In this document: piece by piece, positions 10,728 to 21,242 of the stretch | Layout of the letters: every line of letters begins with the position of its first letter | Position numbering within the stretch: the first letter of the stretch is position 1 | Source of the DNA: Rhizoclosmatium globosum | Lineage: Eukaryota; Chytridiomycota; Chytridiomycetes; Chytridiales; Chytriomycetaceae | Reading direction: 5' to 3' | Length of the DNA: 64,000 nucleotides | Assembly: GCA_002104985.1 (NCBI GenBank) | Contig: MCGO01000035.1 | Coordinates: forward strand, 62,001 to 126,000 | Made by a program: the position numbers and the translations under genes | Notes under the pieces: model-generated | What the model saw: the letters and a program-made list of their open reading frames with translations, nothing else | The model's database searches: none | What the model was told of the DNA's origin: nothing

Positions 10728-12385
10728 TGCTCACTGAAGGAACGCGTTCAAAGTGTGTTTCTTTCTTCTTGAGAGGGTGCAAGATTATAGTAGTAGTTAG
10801 GAATTGACTTGTTATAATAAAACAGCCGCTGATTTTACCACGACTAAATGCAGTGTCCGTGTAAATGAAATGGTGTGTTATTTTATGGTCATTCATCAAC
10901 GTAAGTATCTTGATTCCAATTGACATTTTATGATGAAATCCATTTTCTTTAATCGAAATTGGACATAAACTAAGGGCTGAAAGCTGAACAAGGATGCTTC
11001 TCAGATAAAGTGATTACTTATCATCATCATATTTTGTTCTATCCATTTCGTTCAAAATTATTCAGACTTCTCATCATGCCGATTTTAAGGTGGCTCTGGG
11101 CTCTGGTTTGCTGCCGGCACGTGCCACATCACAAGGAAGGACGAATATGGATCACGAGGTCAAGCTTCGGGAAAAGTATTTAAATTTGATAACAGACTCA
11201 ATGGGGCTGCAGATAACAAGATCAAAGCAAAACCATCCAAACAATGATCGGACTCTTCGCCATCTTGGCAGCTTCTTTGCTCGCCTCTGCCTTGCCACTC
11301 CAGAAGAGAGCCTCTGCTCTTACATTTGCTCCATACAACTACTTGCAGAATGTTAGTACGACTCACTGCCATAAACCCCATTCCTCTAACTGACCAATAG
11401 GATGGCTTTGACCCAGTTGCTTACCACGCTGCCACTGGAGCCACGGACTTTACCTTGGCCTTTGTGACTGCCGATTCCAACAACCAACCATACTGGAACG
11501 GTGATTCAGTCGGGGATATCCAGACCAAGTTCTACGCGGACAAGATCGCTGCTATCAGAGTGAGCAGATTATCCTCCTCGTTGTTTGTTTCAAACTCCTT
11601 AAGAACTATCTTTTAATTAGGCTTGGGGAGGAGATGTAAGAATTTCCTTCGGAGGAGCCGCTGGAACGGAGCTTGCCCTTGTTGCAAAAGATGCCGCCAG
11701 TCTTGCTGATACTTACCTTTCCGTCATCAACGCCTACGGTTTCACTTACGCCGATTTTGACATTGAGGGATCCACTCTCGACAACACTGCCGTTGTGGAC
11801 ATGCGTAACCAAGCCATCGCCATCATGCAGTCTAAGCTCCCCAACCTCAAGATTTCTTACACCCTCCCAGTGAGCACCAACGGTCTGGTTTCTACTGGTA
11901 TCTACGTCATCACATCCGCCCAGAAGTACGGTGCACGTATCGACTGTGTCAACATCATGACCATGGACTACTACCAATCTGTTCCATACGTTGACGCGAA
12001 CGGAAACAGTTTGATGGGTCAATACGCCATCTCCGCCGCCCAAGGCACCTACAGCCAAATTGGAAGCCAAGTCGGAAGCATCGGTATCACCCCCATGATT
12101 GGAATCAACGACGATGTCAAGGAAGTGTTCACTCTCGCTGATGCTGCTCAGGTGGCTGCTTGGGTCAAGACTGTCAACTATGTTTCTTTGCTTTCTTTCT
12201 GGGTTGCCTCGGCAGACGCACAAGGAAATGTGGATGGAAAGGGATCTGCCAAGAACGCGTACGGAAAGATCTTTGCTGACGCTGCCAACTCTTCTGGCAC
12301 TCCAAAGACTACTACGTCTGCTGTTGTTGTCAAGACTACCACCACTTCTACCACCACCACCACTACCACTACCACTGCTGCTGTT
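10728..12385. repeat. segmental duplication, right copy
   Basis: Partner of 6590-8250. The upstream part differs by scattered substitutions and short indels. The region from the TATA-like box through exon 3 is almost identical at the DNA level, including both introns, which points to recent duplication or gene conversion of the catalytic part. Confidence 0.85.
11177..11184 (+). promoter_or_regulatory. TATA-like box of the second GH18 chitinase
   Basis: TATTTAAA 60 bp before the ATG at 11244, the counterpart of 7040-7047. Confidence 0.5.
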
Positions 12386-12637
12386 GTCAAGACTACCACT
12401 GCTGCTGTTGTCAAGACGACTACAGCTGCTGTTGTCAAGACTACTACTACTGCTGCTCCAGTCAAGACTACCACCACTGCTGCAGTTGTTAAGACTACTA
12501 CTGTTGCCGCTGGAGGAAGCACTGCTGCTGGACAGCCATGCACTAACTACGGAGGCTGGGCTTGCAGCAACTCTCTTGTCTGCAGCTACAACCCAACTCT
12601 TGTCTGGGTCCAAGTCGGAACTGTTGCGTCCTGCTGA
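11244..12637 (+). CDS. secreted GH18 chitinase without the CBM5/12 module (copy B)
   Basis: Exons 11244-11351, 11401-11559 and 11621-12637 encode 427 aa. Signal peptide and GH18 domain match copy A almost residue for residue (YADFDIEG, Glu138; RISFGG; MTMDYY). The linker differs: repeated AAVVKTTT units replace the CBM5/12-like module, and the protein ends with a shorter relative of the Cys module (CTNYGGWACSN...VASC). The enzyme therefore keeps chitin hydrolysis but should bind substrate differently, or attach to the wall through its Thr-rich, presumably O-mannosylated, tail. AATAAA near 12720 is a likely poly(A) signal. Same strand and 2.5 kb after copy A, separated only by pseudogenes. Confidence 0.93.
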
Positions 12638-12947
12638 AATCTGGACTTATAAAATACTGTGACACCGTTCCAAAAATCTATGCTGTTAGAAGTGTCATGA
12701 AGTATTATAGTTAGAACAAAAATAAACTGGTTCGAATTAAAAATTTTGAGTAAATATCACCAAAGATATCTTGAACTGTGGCCAAAGATGAACTTATCTC
12801 CACCAACAAAACATCTTTTAAGTGCAAACCTGGCAAGATTTTAACGTTTTGAATTCAAAGTGGTAATGATTGAAGATATACAGGTTTTAGAGTGGTTCTC
12901 ACGGAGAATTTACATTTATAACTGTAAAAATTACATATAAAATCGCA
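12638..12947. other. short intergenic stretch
   Basis: 3' flank of GH18 copy B and 5' flank of the tRNA gene, AT-rich. Nothing else seen. Confidence 0.4.
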
Positions 12948-13019
12948 TCCCATATAGTCCAACGGTTAGGATCCGGCCCTTTCACGGCCGTGGTCGGGGT
13001 TCGATTCCCCGTATGGGAG
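12948..13019 (+). tRNA. tRNA-Glu (anticodon TTC)
   Basis: A 72-nt cloverleaf. The acceptor stem TCCCATA pairs with TATGGGA, with G as discriminator. The D arm contains AACGGTTAGGA, the anticodon stem CGGCC/GGCCG closes the loop CTTTCAC with anticodon TTC, and the T arm GGGGTTCGATTCCCC forms the internal B box. No intron. Confidence 0.96.
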
Positions 13020-13026
13020 CTTAGCG

Positions 13027-13032
13027 CTTTTT
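13027..13032 (+). terminator. RNA polymerase III T-run terminator
   Basis: A run of five T residues starts about 8 nt after the tRNA-Glu 3' end, as expected for Pol III termination. Confidence 0.7.
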
Positions 13033-13348
13033 AAGCCGGCAGCAGTGATTTCGGTATGGGGGATTGAATGATGAGTCCGATTTTCCTTTCACACGCCAGT
13101 TCATTCACCGATTGTACAATTAACTATTGAACAACTACATTTAATTTGCTGGAAGAAAGACTGATGCAGATGGGGTTGGTGGTGTGACGCGTTGGATATT
13201 TGATTTTTGAAAGATTCCAGAAATTTCTTGAACTTTGTTCACCGTCCTCATTTTAATCTGAACGAAGCAACACAAAGTTGACGTCACATATGCACGAGAA
13301 ATGGGCTCAGTTCAAAATACTGACATCCAAAGGTATCGGTCAAAAAAG
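13033..13348. other. intergenic stretch after tRNA-Glu
   Basis: About 300 bp between the tRNA and the 3' end of the convergent GNAT gene. No further gene seen. Confidence 0.4.
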
Positions 13349-14047
13349 TCAAAACAGCTTCTCCATCACCCAATTCTGAACTCCAGTAATCTCACTCCCA
13401 AGAACCCCCTTCGGAATCGTCACAACCCCCTCCGAAACCACCTTAAACCCAATCCGCTCATAAAACCGAACGTTCCTCTCTTCCTGCGTCGTAAGAACCA
13501 ACACCCCTTCCCCCTTCCCTCTCCAAGATAAATCAACAGCCTCCTTCACCAACTCAGTGCCAACCCCTTTGTCCCTCTGATCCTCCCGGACAACCACAAG
13601 CTCCACAGCGCCATACACACCCTTCCCCCGCGTCGCATCTTCCATCAAAGGATCCCATACCTTTGTCAAATCAAAGAACCGTTGAAACGATTGCATCCCA
13701 AAGTATATTGGGAACAGCAGGAACCCCGTCCTCAGAAGTTGCCACAAGCCAGGCATGTTCATACCCTTCGCGCCAGGTGGAGAAACGGAGGCGTGGCCAA
13801 GGACTCTCAGGGTTCCGGTTTCAAAGAGGGTGTTGTCGACTGCGATGTATAGGTTGTGGATGTTGAGGAGGAGGCGTTTGGAGAGGGACCAGGGTATGAC
13901 TTGGTGTCGATGAGTTGTTGAGAAGTACAGGGCCTTGTAAATGTCAGAGTCTGTAAATTCTTGTGCGAGGAGGCTATGGATTTGATCTAGTGCTTCCTGT
14001 CTTTGAGATGGAGACAAGGATGTGACCTTCAAGACTTTGATCGGCAT
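13349..14047 (-). CDS. GNAT-family N-acetyltransferase
   Basis: Single exon, 232 aa. The C-terminal half has the GNAT core: strand VYGAVELVVV, then REDQRDKGVGTELV, whose Q-x-x-x-G-x-G loop binds acetyl-CoA pyrophosphate, and VLVLTTQEERNVRFYERIGFKVV, the usual last helix and strand. The N-terminal half (FTDSDIYKALYF, HASVSPPGAKGMNMPGLWQLL) resembles small uncharacterised fungal acetyltransferases. The substrate cannot be told from sequence. No signal peptide or membrane segment, so probably cytosolic. The gene ends toward the tRNA and its start lies 70 bp from the stop of COX15 on the same strand. Confidence 0.82.
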   Translation of the reverse strand: MPIKVLKVTSLSPSQRQEALDQIHSLLAQEFTDSDIYKALYFSTTHRHQVIPWSLSKRLLLNIHNLYIAVDNTLFETGTLRVLGHASVSPPGAKGMNMPGLWQLLRTGFLLFPIYFGMQSFQRFFDLTKVWDPLMEDATRGKGVYGAVELVVVREDQRDKGVGTELVKEAVDLSWRGKGEGVLVLTTQEERNVRFYERIGFKVVSEGVVTIPKGVLGSEITGVQNWVMEKLF

Positions 14048-14117
14048 TTTTTTTGGATTACGAATCTCATTAAGTTGAATTTTTTATTTTTGAGTGTGAA
14101 TCAGAAGAATGGAATTT

Positions 14118-16294
14118 TTAAATCTTGACAGGTAAGCGTCTCAAAGTATGCAGGAGCCACAAACTGGTGCTCAGTAACAACAAGCTTCCACTCTGGTGAG
14201 CAGCGGCAAGTGGTACAGGGACCAAATACAGTAATGTTGAGATTCCCAACGATACCTGCAAGGCAGTCACTCCCAACAATGCATTCACAGCCAGTCTCGA
14301 ACTAGCTGGAAGAGTGAAACGACGTGACGCGAACCAGAGTCCAACGACAGCAGTGGAAGTAGTCATCGCCTGTTTTTCATTGAGTCAGATACCAAAACCG
14401 CTCTTAAAAATATGAATAGAACTCACCAAAAAGCGGTGGTTAAACTGAACAGCACTCGCGTTCTCCAACATATTTCTCCACAATGGAACAGGCTTCTCCA
14501 TTACAGTTGGGTCACTGTGTGCCCACATATCGCTTGGCATGAGTCCTTCACCCATGAATGGGAACTCGTTGTACACAAGACCAGCATCAAGACCGGCAAC
14601 GAAGGCTCCAGAGAAGGCAGTCAAGAGAACGAGGGTGGCGATTTGGTGTGTTGCGCGAGAGAATGTTTTGAAGCCAGGAACGCGGAGGAGAGTTGAAATT
14701 TGCTAATGGAAGAGATGAGTGATGGTGATGCAGACAAGTCTTCATAGAATTGCTCTCTTGGTTTCACTCTTCATATTACGCGAAGACATTCCAAAGCGAC
14801 TGTTCCATCGCTTCTCTTTTCGTCGATCGATCGCTAGTTTCACTTGCTCTCGATGTCCTTCGTCAACTGTAACTAGCTCGTTCCAGCTCAATCTTGTATG
14901 AACGTTGCACTCGCTATTATTTTTCAACTCGGTGCGTTCGCTATCCATTGATCGATTGCTCGTCCCACCCTTCTCCTTCCTTTGCTCTCACACACGGTCT
15001 TCACTGCCATCCCTATTCTTTGCTCGCTACACTCACTGTCTTGCATTCACGACTCCATCGATCGAATGCTCTTCCAACTCTTCTTTCTTTTCTCGCACGC
15101 TCGGTCGTGCTGCCATCCCTATTCTTTGCTCGGTACACACTCTCGCTTTCTTTCAGCTCCATAGATTGATTGCTCGTCCCACCCTTCTTCTTTCTTAGCT
15201 CGCACTCTCGATCGTCACTATTCTTTGCTCGTTACGCTCACTCTCTGTGTCCTTCATTCACGACATCACGACATCGTCAAGCAAAATGCTCTCTTCACTC
15301 CCTGCTTCGACATTGCACATTAATTTACCTCAGACAGAGCAACAGCATTCTTTGAGGAAGTTCTCAAAATCTCAAATCCAGTGAGAAGCATGATTGAGTA
15401 AATAATAAAAGCGGATCCCAAGTGAGCAGCGAGCCAGTACTGAGAAACACCATGGAAAGACTTTGCTTCCATCAATTCCTGCTTCAAACCAGATTTAACC
15501 ATGTACCAGCCAAGAACACCCTGGCAACCAATGAGGACGGCAACAAAGAGGGAACGGTTTCTGATTGAGGGAGACATCATTCCACGAGAAGCAAAGTAGA
15601 GACCAGGCAGGATGAAGGAGAGACCAATGAAACGACCGAGCATTCTGTGACCCCATTCCATATAAAAGATGAATTTGAATTCGTTGAGAGTAATGTTATG
15701 GTTGAGACTGTGAGAATGAATTCCGAGTTTTAGCTTTTAGTGTTCAAGGAGGTGATGACACACTCACAGTTTGTACTCTGGGAACAACTTGTACTTTTCG
15801 AATTCAACGTTCCATTCCTCGTCCGTGCGAGGAGGCTTCATTCCCGTGATCAAGTTCCATTCAGTGATTGAGAGACCAGACTCGGTCAAGCGCGTGACAC
15901 CACCGACCGCCACAATCGCAAAGACAAGGGCAGCGCAGTAAAAGTACCAATAAGCGACGACTCGGTGGGTTTGTGTTGTTGTTGTTGTTGTTGTTGTCTG
16001 TGATTCAGAGAAAGAAGAAGAAGACGAATTGATCCGCCGAAACGAAACAAGTCGTTCGCCATTCGCCTTCAATTCGGCGTGTTGGATCGCTGTCAAAGTG
16101 GGGCGCGCCACCTTGGACGGGAACGGAAACTGGTTCTGGTTCTGGTTCTTGACTTGGAACGACGACAGCATCCTCACTTGCACACCCGAGGCAGAGGCTG
16201 CTGCTCGTTGAAGCCCTTGCATTGTTCCCACTCTTCCGAGGCCTAGACTGCCCAGGCTCGACAGTGGACCCAGCGATACCCGAACGCTGTTCAT
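14118..16294 (-). CDS. COX15: heme A synthase COX15
   Basis: Exons 16294-15768, 15707-15329, 14702-14427 and 14369-14118 give 477 aa. A basic, Ser/Ala-rich N-terminus suits a mitochondrial presequence. Family motifs follow in order: [27 protein letters not shown], then [23 protein letters not shown] (invariant haem-liganding His), ESKSFHG-type [37 protein letters not shown] and [10 protein letters not shown] with the last histidines. About eight membrane helices are visible. The enzyme oxidises haem O to haem A in the inner membrane for cytochrome c oxidase. Intron 3 (14703-15328, 626 nt) is about ten times longer than its neighbours and full of repeats. Confidence 0.96.
14703..15328. repeat. 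repeat-filled oversized intron of COX15
   Basis: Within this intron a motif of about 110-150 bp recurs imperfectly about three times between 14940 and 15290: GATTGCTCGTCCCACCC, then CTATTCTTTGCTCG with a TACAC/TACGC run, then TTCACGAC and a CGATCGAATGC-like end. It is rich in CTC/CACTC. No protein is likely here; plus-strand frames across it are repeats. Confidence 0.6.
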
Positions 16295-16964
16295 CGTAGC
16301 CGTTGTTGTTTTTGTGCTTTTTTCTGTGCCCCTTTCAATAATCAAATTGCATATCACTCGATTCGTGACTCATTCTCATCTCAACTACCTGTGAAAAACC
16401 GAAAATGTATTTTATTCTGCTACAATGCCATGGCAATCAATATACGACACGAAGCGGGAACGAGATGGTTTCTCAAATTCAAGTCGATCCATAGCGAAAT
16501 TGTATCTCACCCCCCATCAACAGAAAATGGAGAAAACCGAGAAAGCTCCTGTCCGCAAGGTAAAGAGTATCATTGGAATATGCATTTCTTTGTACGTACA
16601 GTATATGAACAAGGTATTTTCTTACAGTTAACCCTGGCTCCTTTTGCAATCTTAGAAGACCGAATTTAATTATTCGTGAAAAGGCAGTCCAAGAGAACCA
16701 AAGAAATATGAGAGTTAAATGATCAATTCAAAACAGACATTGGATTTGTCATCATCTTTCTGAGCTTTCTTCCAGCACACAATCCACTGCTCGGAAGCTC
16801 GCTGACAAAGAGAAACTGAAAGAGAGACTTCTGCCAAGGGTTGAAGTTACACACATTTATCTGAGTCATGCGGAAACTCAGGTGACCTCCTCACGTGCCA
16901 GGCGTTAATGCAACCTTTCAAAAACCATCTTACTCCGTTATCTACAAAGTTATCGAAAACAACC
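16295..16964. other. intergenic stretch between divergent COX15 and the DPBB gene
   Basis: About 670 bp holding both 5' flanks. Short plus-strand frames at 16391-16669 show no family features. A missing first exon with a signal peptide for the DPBB gene could lie here, but I found none I could support. Confidence 0.4.
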
Positions 16965-18581
16965 ATGGCAGATCTTTCATCCTTTGGTTGGACTCAAGCT
17001 TATTCCACGCACTATGGCCCATTCCCACAGGTTTGGCATGCCCTTGATCTTACATAGCCATTAAACAATATGTTCAGCAACTTAGTGCCAGTGAGCCAGG
17101 GTATTTGAAAGGAAGTGATCAAGGTGTCGGTTGTGCAGCTCCACAGCCAAATGGGGGAGGTGATCCTCGTTGGGCTGCCATCGTAGCCCAAGGAACTCTT
17201 CCCGCTCCTCTCCCAGAAACAGTGTATCCAGTTATTCACACTGTCGCAGTGTCCCAAAAATACTGGGCCTCAAATTACACTGGTATGTAAACACGTCAAC
17301 TGGTTATATTGTAGTGGTTTCATGCTCATTGCTGATGGTCCGACACAAGGCGCAACCTACCAAGCCCCCATCTGTTTTCAACAACTCTGGATCCGTAACC
17401 GTAACAACATTACCCAGCACATAACCGCTTACGTCGTAGATTTTTGCCCAACAAGCGGCTGCACTTGGTCCGAATCTGAACTCCCCTGGAACATTGACTT
17501 GTACGGTGGAGACGCATGGGCAAAACTCGGTGGAGAACCGTTCGGCTCAAAACTAGACTTGGAAATCGTCTGGCCAGATTATTTGCGTCCCGATTACGCG
17601 AAATACAATCTCCCCACTCCAACTCCAACATCTTTCACAGTGGCGACAACAGATGTCCCACCAACGACGTTCGCAACGGGTGGACCAACCCCAACCATCT
17701 TTCCACCGCTTCCAGCCGCCTCAACCTGTTTCCCAGCATACGATCCAACGCTGACATACACAACCGGAGCACAGGTTTCGTTCCAGGGAAATAATTACCA
17801 GGCAAAGTGGTTTGAAGGTGTCGGGTATGCGCCTGCGTATCCTGATTTTCTGCAAAAGGATGGAGGCTGGAATCCATTGAGTTCGTGTCCTGGAAGTGGA
17901 GTGATTACAACGTCGCCTGTACCTGTCAAGACCTCCAGTACAACTACAACTACCTCTGTACAGGCCAAAACTTCCACTACGACCACTTCGACCACAACAA
18001 CCTCAACAACCACTACGGTTTCACCAACCCCAATCAAGACCACGCCTGCAGTCCAGTCAACCTCAACCTCCACAACCACCACATCCCAAACAACAACAAC
18101 TTCAACAACAAATTCACCATCCCTTCCCTCAACAACTACCCCACAAAACTCCTGCTTCCCAGCATACATCCCAGGCCAAGTCTACCAACCAACCACAAGC
18201 ACCTCCCAAGCAAGCTACCAGTCCCAAAACTGGATCGCAAATTACTGGACAAACTCCGCCCCAAACACATCCGACGGTTCGTGGAAACTCGTGGGTCCTT
18301 GTGGCGGTGCACCCAATCCAGTCACGACTGTTGTTCCACCTTCTACAACAGCTCCTGCCGCGAGTTCGACAACATTTTCAAAGACGAAAGTCACAACAAC
18401 AACGACTTCCACCACGACAACTACTTCAATTGCTGCAGTGACATCCACGACCGTTGGAAAGAACGTTTTAAACGGAGGAACGTGTACATCATTTGGCGCG
18501 TACGCGTGCAACAACGCGTGTACGTGTGGGTACGCAACTACAGGACTTGTTTGGTTTTGTACGGGTGTCTCCGGTTGTTAA
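16965..18581 (+). CDS. DPBB (expansin-like) protein with two CBM5/12-like modules and a Cys-rich tail
   Basis: Exon 16965-17030, exon 17078-17282 and a long exon to 18581 give about 510 aa. The first 180 residues look like a double-psi beta-barrel: HYGPFP, GVGCAAPQPNGGGDPRWAA, ITAYVVDFCPTSGCTW, then NIDLYGGDAWAKL near the end, as in expansins and loosenins that loosen polysaccharide packing without hydrolysis. Two CBM5/12-like modules follow (FPAYDPTLTYTTG...YQAKWF and FPAYIPGQVYQ...WIANYW), separated by Thr-rich linkers, and a final Cys module (CTSFGAYACNN...SGC) shared with the GH18 pair. No signal peptide follows the chosen ATG. The second splice junction is not clean: GT-AG removal of 17283-17314 (32 nt) breaks the frame, while 34 nt flanked by TGGT repeats would restore it. 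Confidence 0.72.
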
Positions 18582-18676
18582 GAGACAAGCTGAAAGCTCC
18601 TTTTCTTTTCCACCCGATTCTGTCATTCTAGAATAAAGCAGTTTAACGAACACAAGAAAGGTCACAGGCAACTTAT

Positions 18677-21242
18677 TTATTGATAGTATTGTCCCGAATA
18701 GCTCCATTCATAATTCGGATCTTGTACAGGATGGAAGCCTTGTTGGTGTTGTCTTGATACTTCCGGTCCCGAAGCATAAATAAGTAGTTGCGGCTGAACG
18801 TGATGAGGTTGCTGATAGTAGCCTTGAAAGAAGTGTTGCTGTTGAATATGGTGGCTTTTCGATTGATGTTGTGTTCCAACATATCTGTTATGTTCCTGTT
18901 GATGCGAACGATTCTGTGATTTGTATCTCGCCTCAGCATACTCAACTCGATCCTGTTGCTGCTTTCCAAACTGTTGATATTGGGAACTAGGGGTTTCTTT
19001 GAATTCGTCATATGGCAGCGATCCTGCCCTGTATGGATGATATCCAGCAAACTCCCTTTCGTAATGATGCGACCAACCGCTAAAAACTCTTTCTCTCGAA
19101 TGAGCGATTGTATCCTCCAACTTAACACCCCCCTCCAGTTTAACCTTCTTGCTAGGGCTCTCCTTCACAATCTCTTGTCGCACAATCACCTCAAATGCAG
19201 GATACATTTGCTTCACAAGGCCGATTGCGTCGACCCTGCTCAATTTGACTGCATCTCTCAGGTTTTCATCTTCAGAAGCTCGCAAAAGTCCCGCAGACAA
19301 ACTCTCTCCACCCTCCCCCCGCTGCGCAGCCCGCATCATCGCCATCACATCTCTAGAGTTGTAGTACGAAATCACACGGTGTTTCTCCCCATCCAATCCT
19401 TTCACCGTGATTGTTCGCTTTGTCAGGCCGTTCTTGGCAATTCTCGTACCCTCCTTCAAAGTCTTGGATGTGAATGTGGGCTGCAGACCCGTTGTAGAGC
19501 CATATGGGGCTGAGTATGGTCGTGGGTCGGTATCATCGTCGTCATCAGGCTCATTGGTATTCTTTGTCTCAATTTGTCTTTGATTGGGTAAACAACTGCC
19601 CGATATCACTGATACAATACACACCTGTACAACAGAAAGTTTCCATACGCGCGACTAGGCGACCATTTGATTCCATCCTGAGTAATATAAATTTAGCCAC
19701 GAAATTCTCATCAAAACCCAAACATCTCTCTCTGCGATTCTGATGTAAGCAACTCACCCGCCATCTCCTGATGCTCAATCCTTTCTCTGGCATCACAATG
19801 ACTGTCCCGCTTCTGACTTTTACGCTTGCCATATCATCTGAATTCCCTCGGAAGGCTGGAAGAACTCCCTTGAGTGTACCTTGAACCACATAAACAGCAT
19901 CGACAGGATCCTCAATGAAGCCATGGTACGTTTCAAAAAGAGACATACTTAGTTTAACCTCTGACTGCTGTGTGTAGTAGACTATCTTGGCAAGTTGGGC
20001 TGAGCCCTCACTAGCCTGTTCAAGATAAACTGATGCTCGACGCCTCTCTTGAATTCGACTCTGACTGGAACTTCCTACAGCTTTCAATAATGTCGTTAGC
20101 CATTATGTTGCTCTTCGGGAGTCCTTAGACACAACTCAAAATCGAATGACGTGACCATGACCAACACCGTACCTTCTGGATTCTGAATTATTATACGTGA
20201 TTGAAACTCGTGATTCATGCGTAACTGACGTTGTTCCAATCCGTTCGAGATCTCTTGTGCAGTATGATGCCCCGCTATAAGTTTCAGCAGTATGATGAGT
20301 GTACAATGAGCGAATGAATGCATATATTGAGAGGGAATGGCAGAATCTCTTCTCGCTTGTGTGTATTTCCGTGTCAGTCGTTTGATCCAAAGCCTCTAAA
20401 TATATGCAGTATCGCTCCGTTTAATTACCTGAAGTGAAGAATACACCATTCATTGAAAAGTCATTCGTTTGTTGTGGTTTATTTCCGGCGACCCAAGCAT
20501 TGAATGAGGTATTCCCCCTCCCACTCTTCTGGAACTTCTTCCATCTCCACCCATCTTCTTCCATCTCCTTCCTCACATGACTTGATTAAAACTTCTTGTT
20601 GACCTCTCTCTGTTTCGAACCGGTACACTTGAGATCATTGGGTCCACTCTCTGCTGGAGGAGCTACGGAACTGGTTGACAGCATAGCAATTCCGATATCC
20701 CAATAATGCATTTAGAGTACACATTGTAATAAGGCCAACATCACAACCATTGTCCAAAAGGGGGGGGTTCGAGGGGGGTTTTTAGGGGGGAAGGAAGGGG
20801 GGGGCTCGTCCCCCCCCCTCCCCCCTAATAATAGTGAGCACCCCTGGATAAAATTTTTTGGTCTTCCGGAAGTTTTAGGGTAGAATGAAGTATTTATCTC
20901 CGTTGACACTTTATCTCGAAACAAAGTTGATGATTGTGCATTATGAGCCTCCAAACCGGCGTTTATGATGTCGTTGATTGATGGCATTGATGTAGGTATT
21001 GTCGGTTGTGATATGTCTTCAATTTGAGACGATGCTGCGGGGTACGAGCAGTCGATTTCGCTTTCTTCCTGCATCCTCGGACTTCGAGCTTCTTCGTAAT
21101 ATTGTTTGGGAAATAGGAGCACGTTGCGCTGAGGACTGGTCGAGGAAGGGCGTTTGAAATCACGAAGGTTATTGTCTGAGTCAGATTTGTGAACGTTAGA
21201 GCCATTGAGGTCCTTTGAGAACACCGGATCGGACAAGTCCAT
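18677..21242 (-). CDS. WOPR-domain (Gti1/Pac2/Wor1-like) transcriptional regulator, copy 1, interrupted by an insertion
   Basis: Exons: first exon 21242-20429 (interrupted), 20274-20173, 20074-19758, 19677-19625, 19577-18677. The WOPR domain is bipartite. Part one is FETYHGFIEDPVDAVYVVQG, FRGNSDDM, VKVRSGTVIVMPEKGLSIRRWR joined to DGIKWSPSRAYGNFLLYR; part two is LTKRTITVKGLDGEKHRVISYY. WOPR proteins bind DNA and switch morphology, sporulation or host programmes in other fungi. The C-terminus is Gln/His/Tyr-rich. In the first exon 381 bp (20514-20894) interrupt the frame. Without them the exons total 1806 nt (601 aa), matching copy 2. With the insertion the frame stops at 20712, so the copy may be inactive, start downstream, or need unusual splicing. 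Confidence 0.85.
20502..20894. mobile_element. about 370-bp insertion with 12-bp target-site duplication
   Basis: GAATGAGGTATT at 20502-20513 and GAATGAAGTATT at 20883-20894 (11 of 12 identical) flank 369 bp absent from the homologous exon of copies 2-4. The insert has no coding capacity. Its right part (about 20757-20829) consists of long G and C runs that can fold on each other (TTAGGGGGGA against CCCCCCTAA), followed by AGTGAGCACCCCTGG and a palindromic CTTCCGGAAG near the right end. A related TTCTGGAACTTC lies near the left end. It fits a small non-autonomous element of unassigned class. Confidence 0.7.

Noticed and set aside
14719..15355. Several plus-strand frames of 60-97 codons
   Set aside because: They lie in the COX15 intron and translate its repeats; no start context or family features.
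20757..20829. G/C hairpin considered as a transcription terminator
   Set aside because: It lies within the inserted element in the middle of an exon, and such terminators are not used by Pol II.
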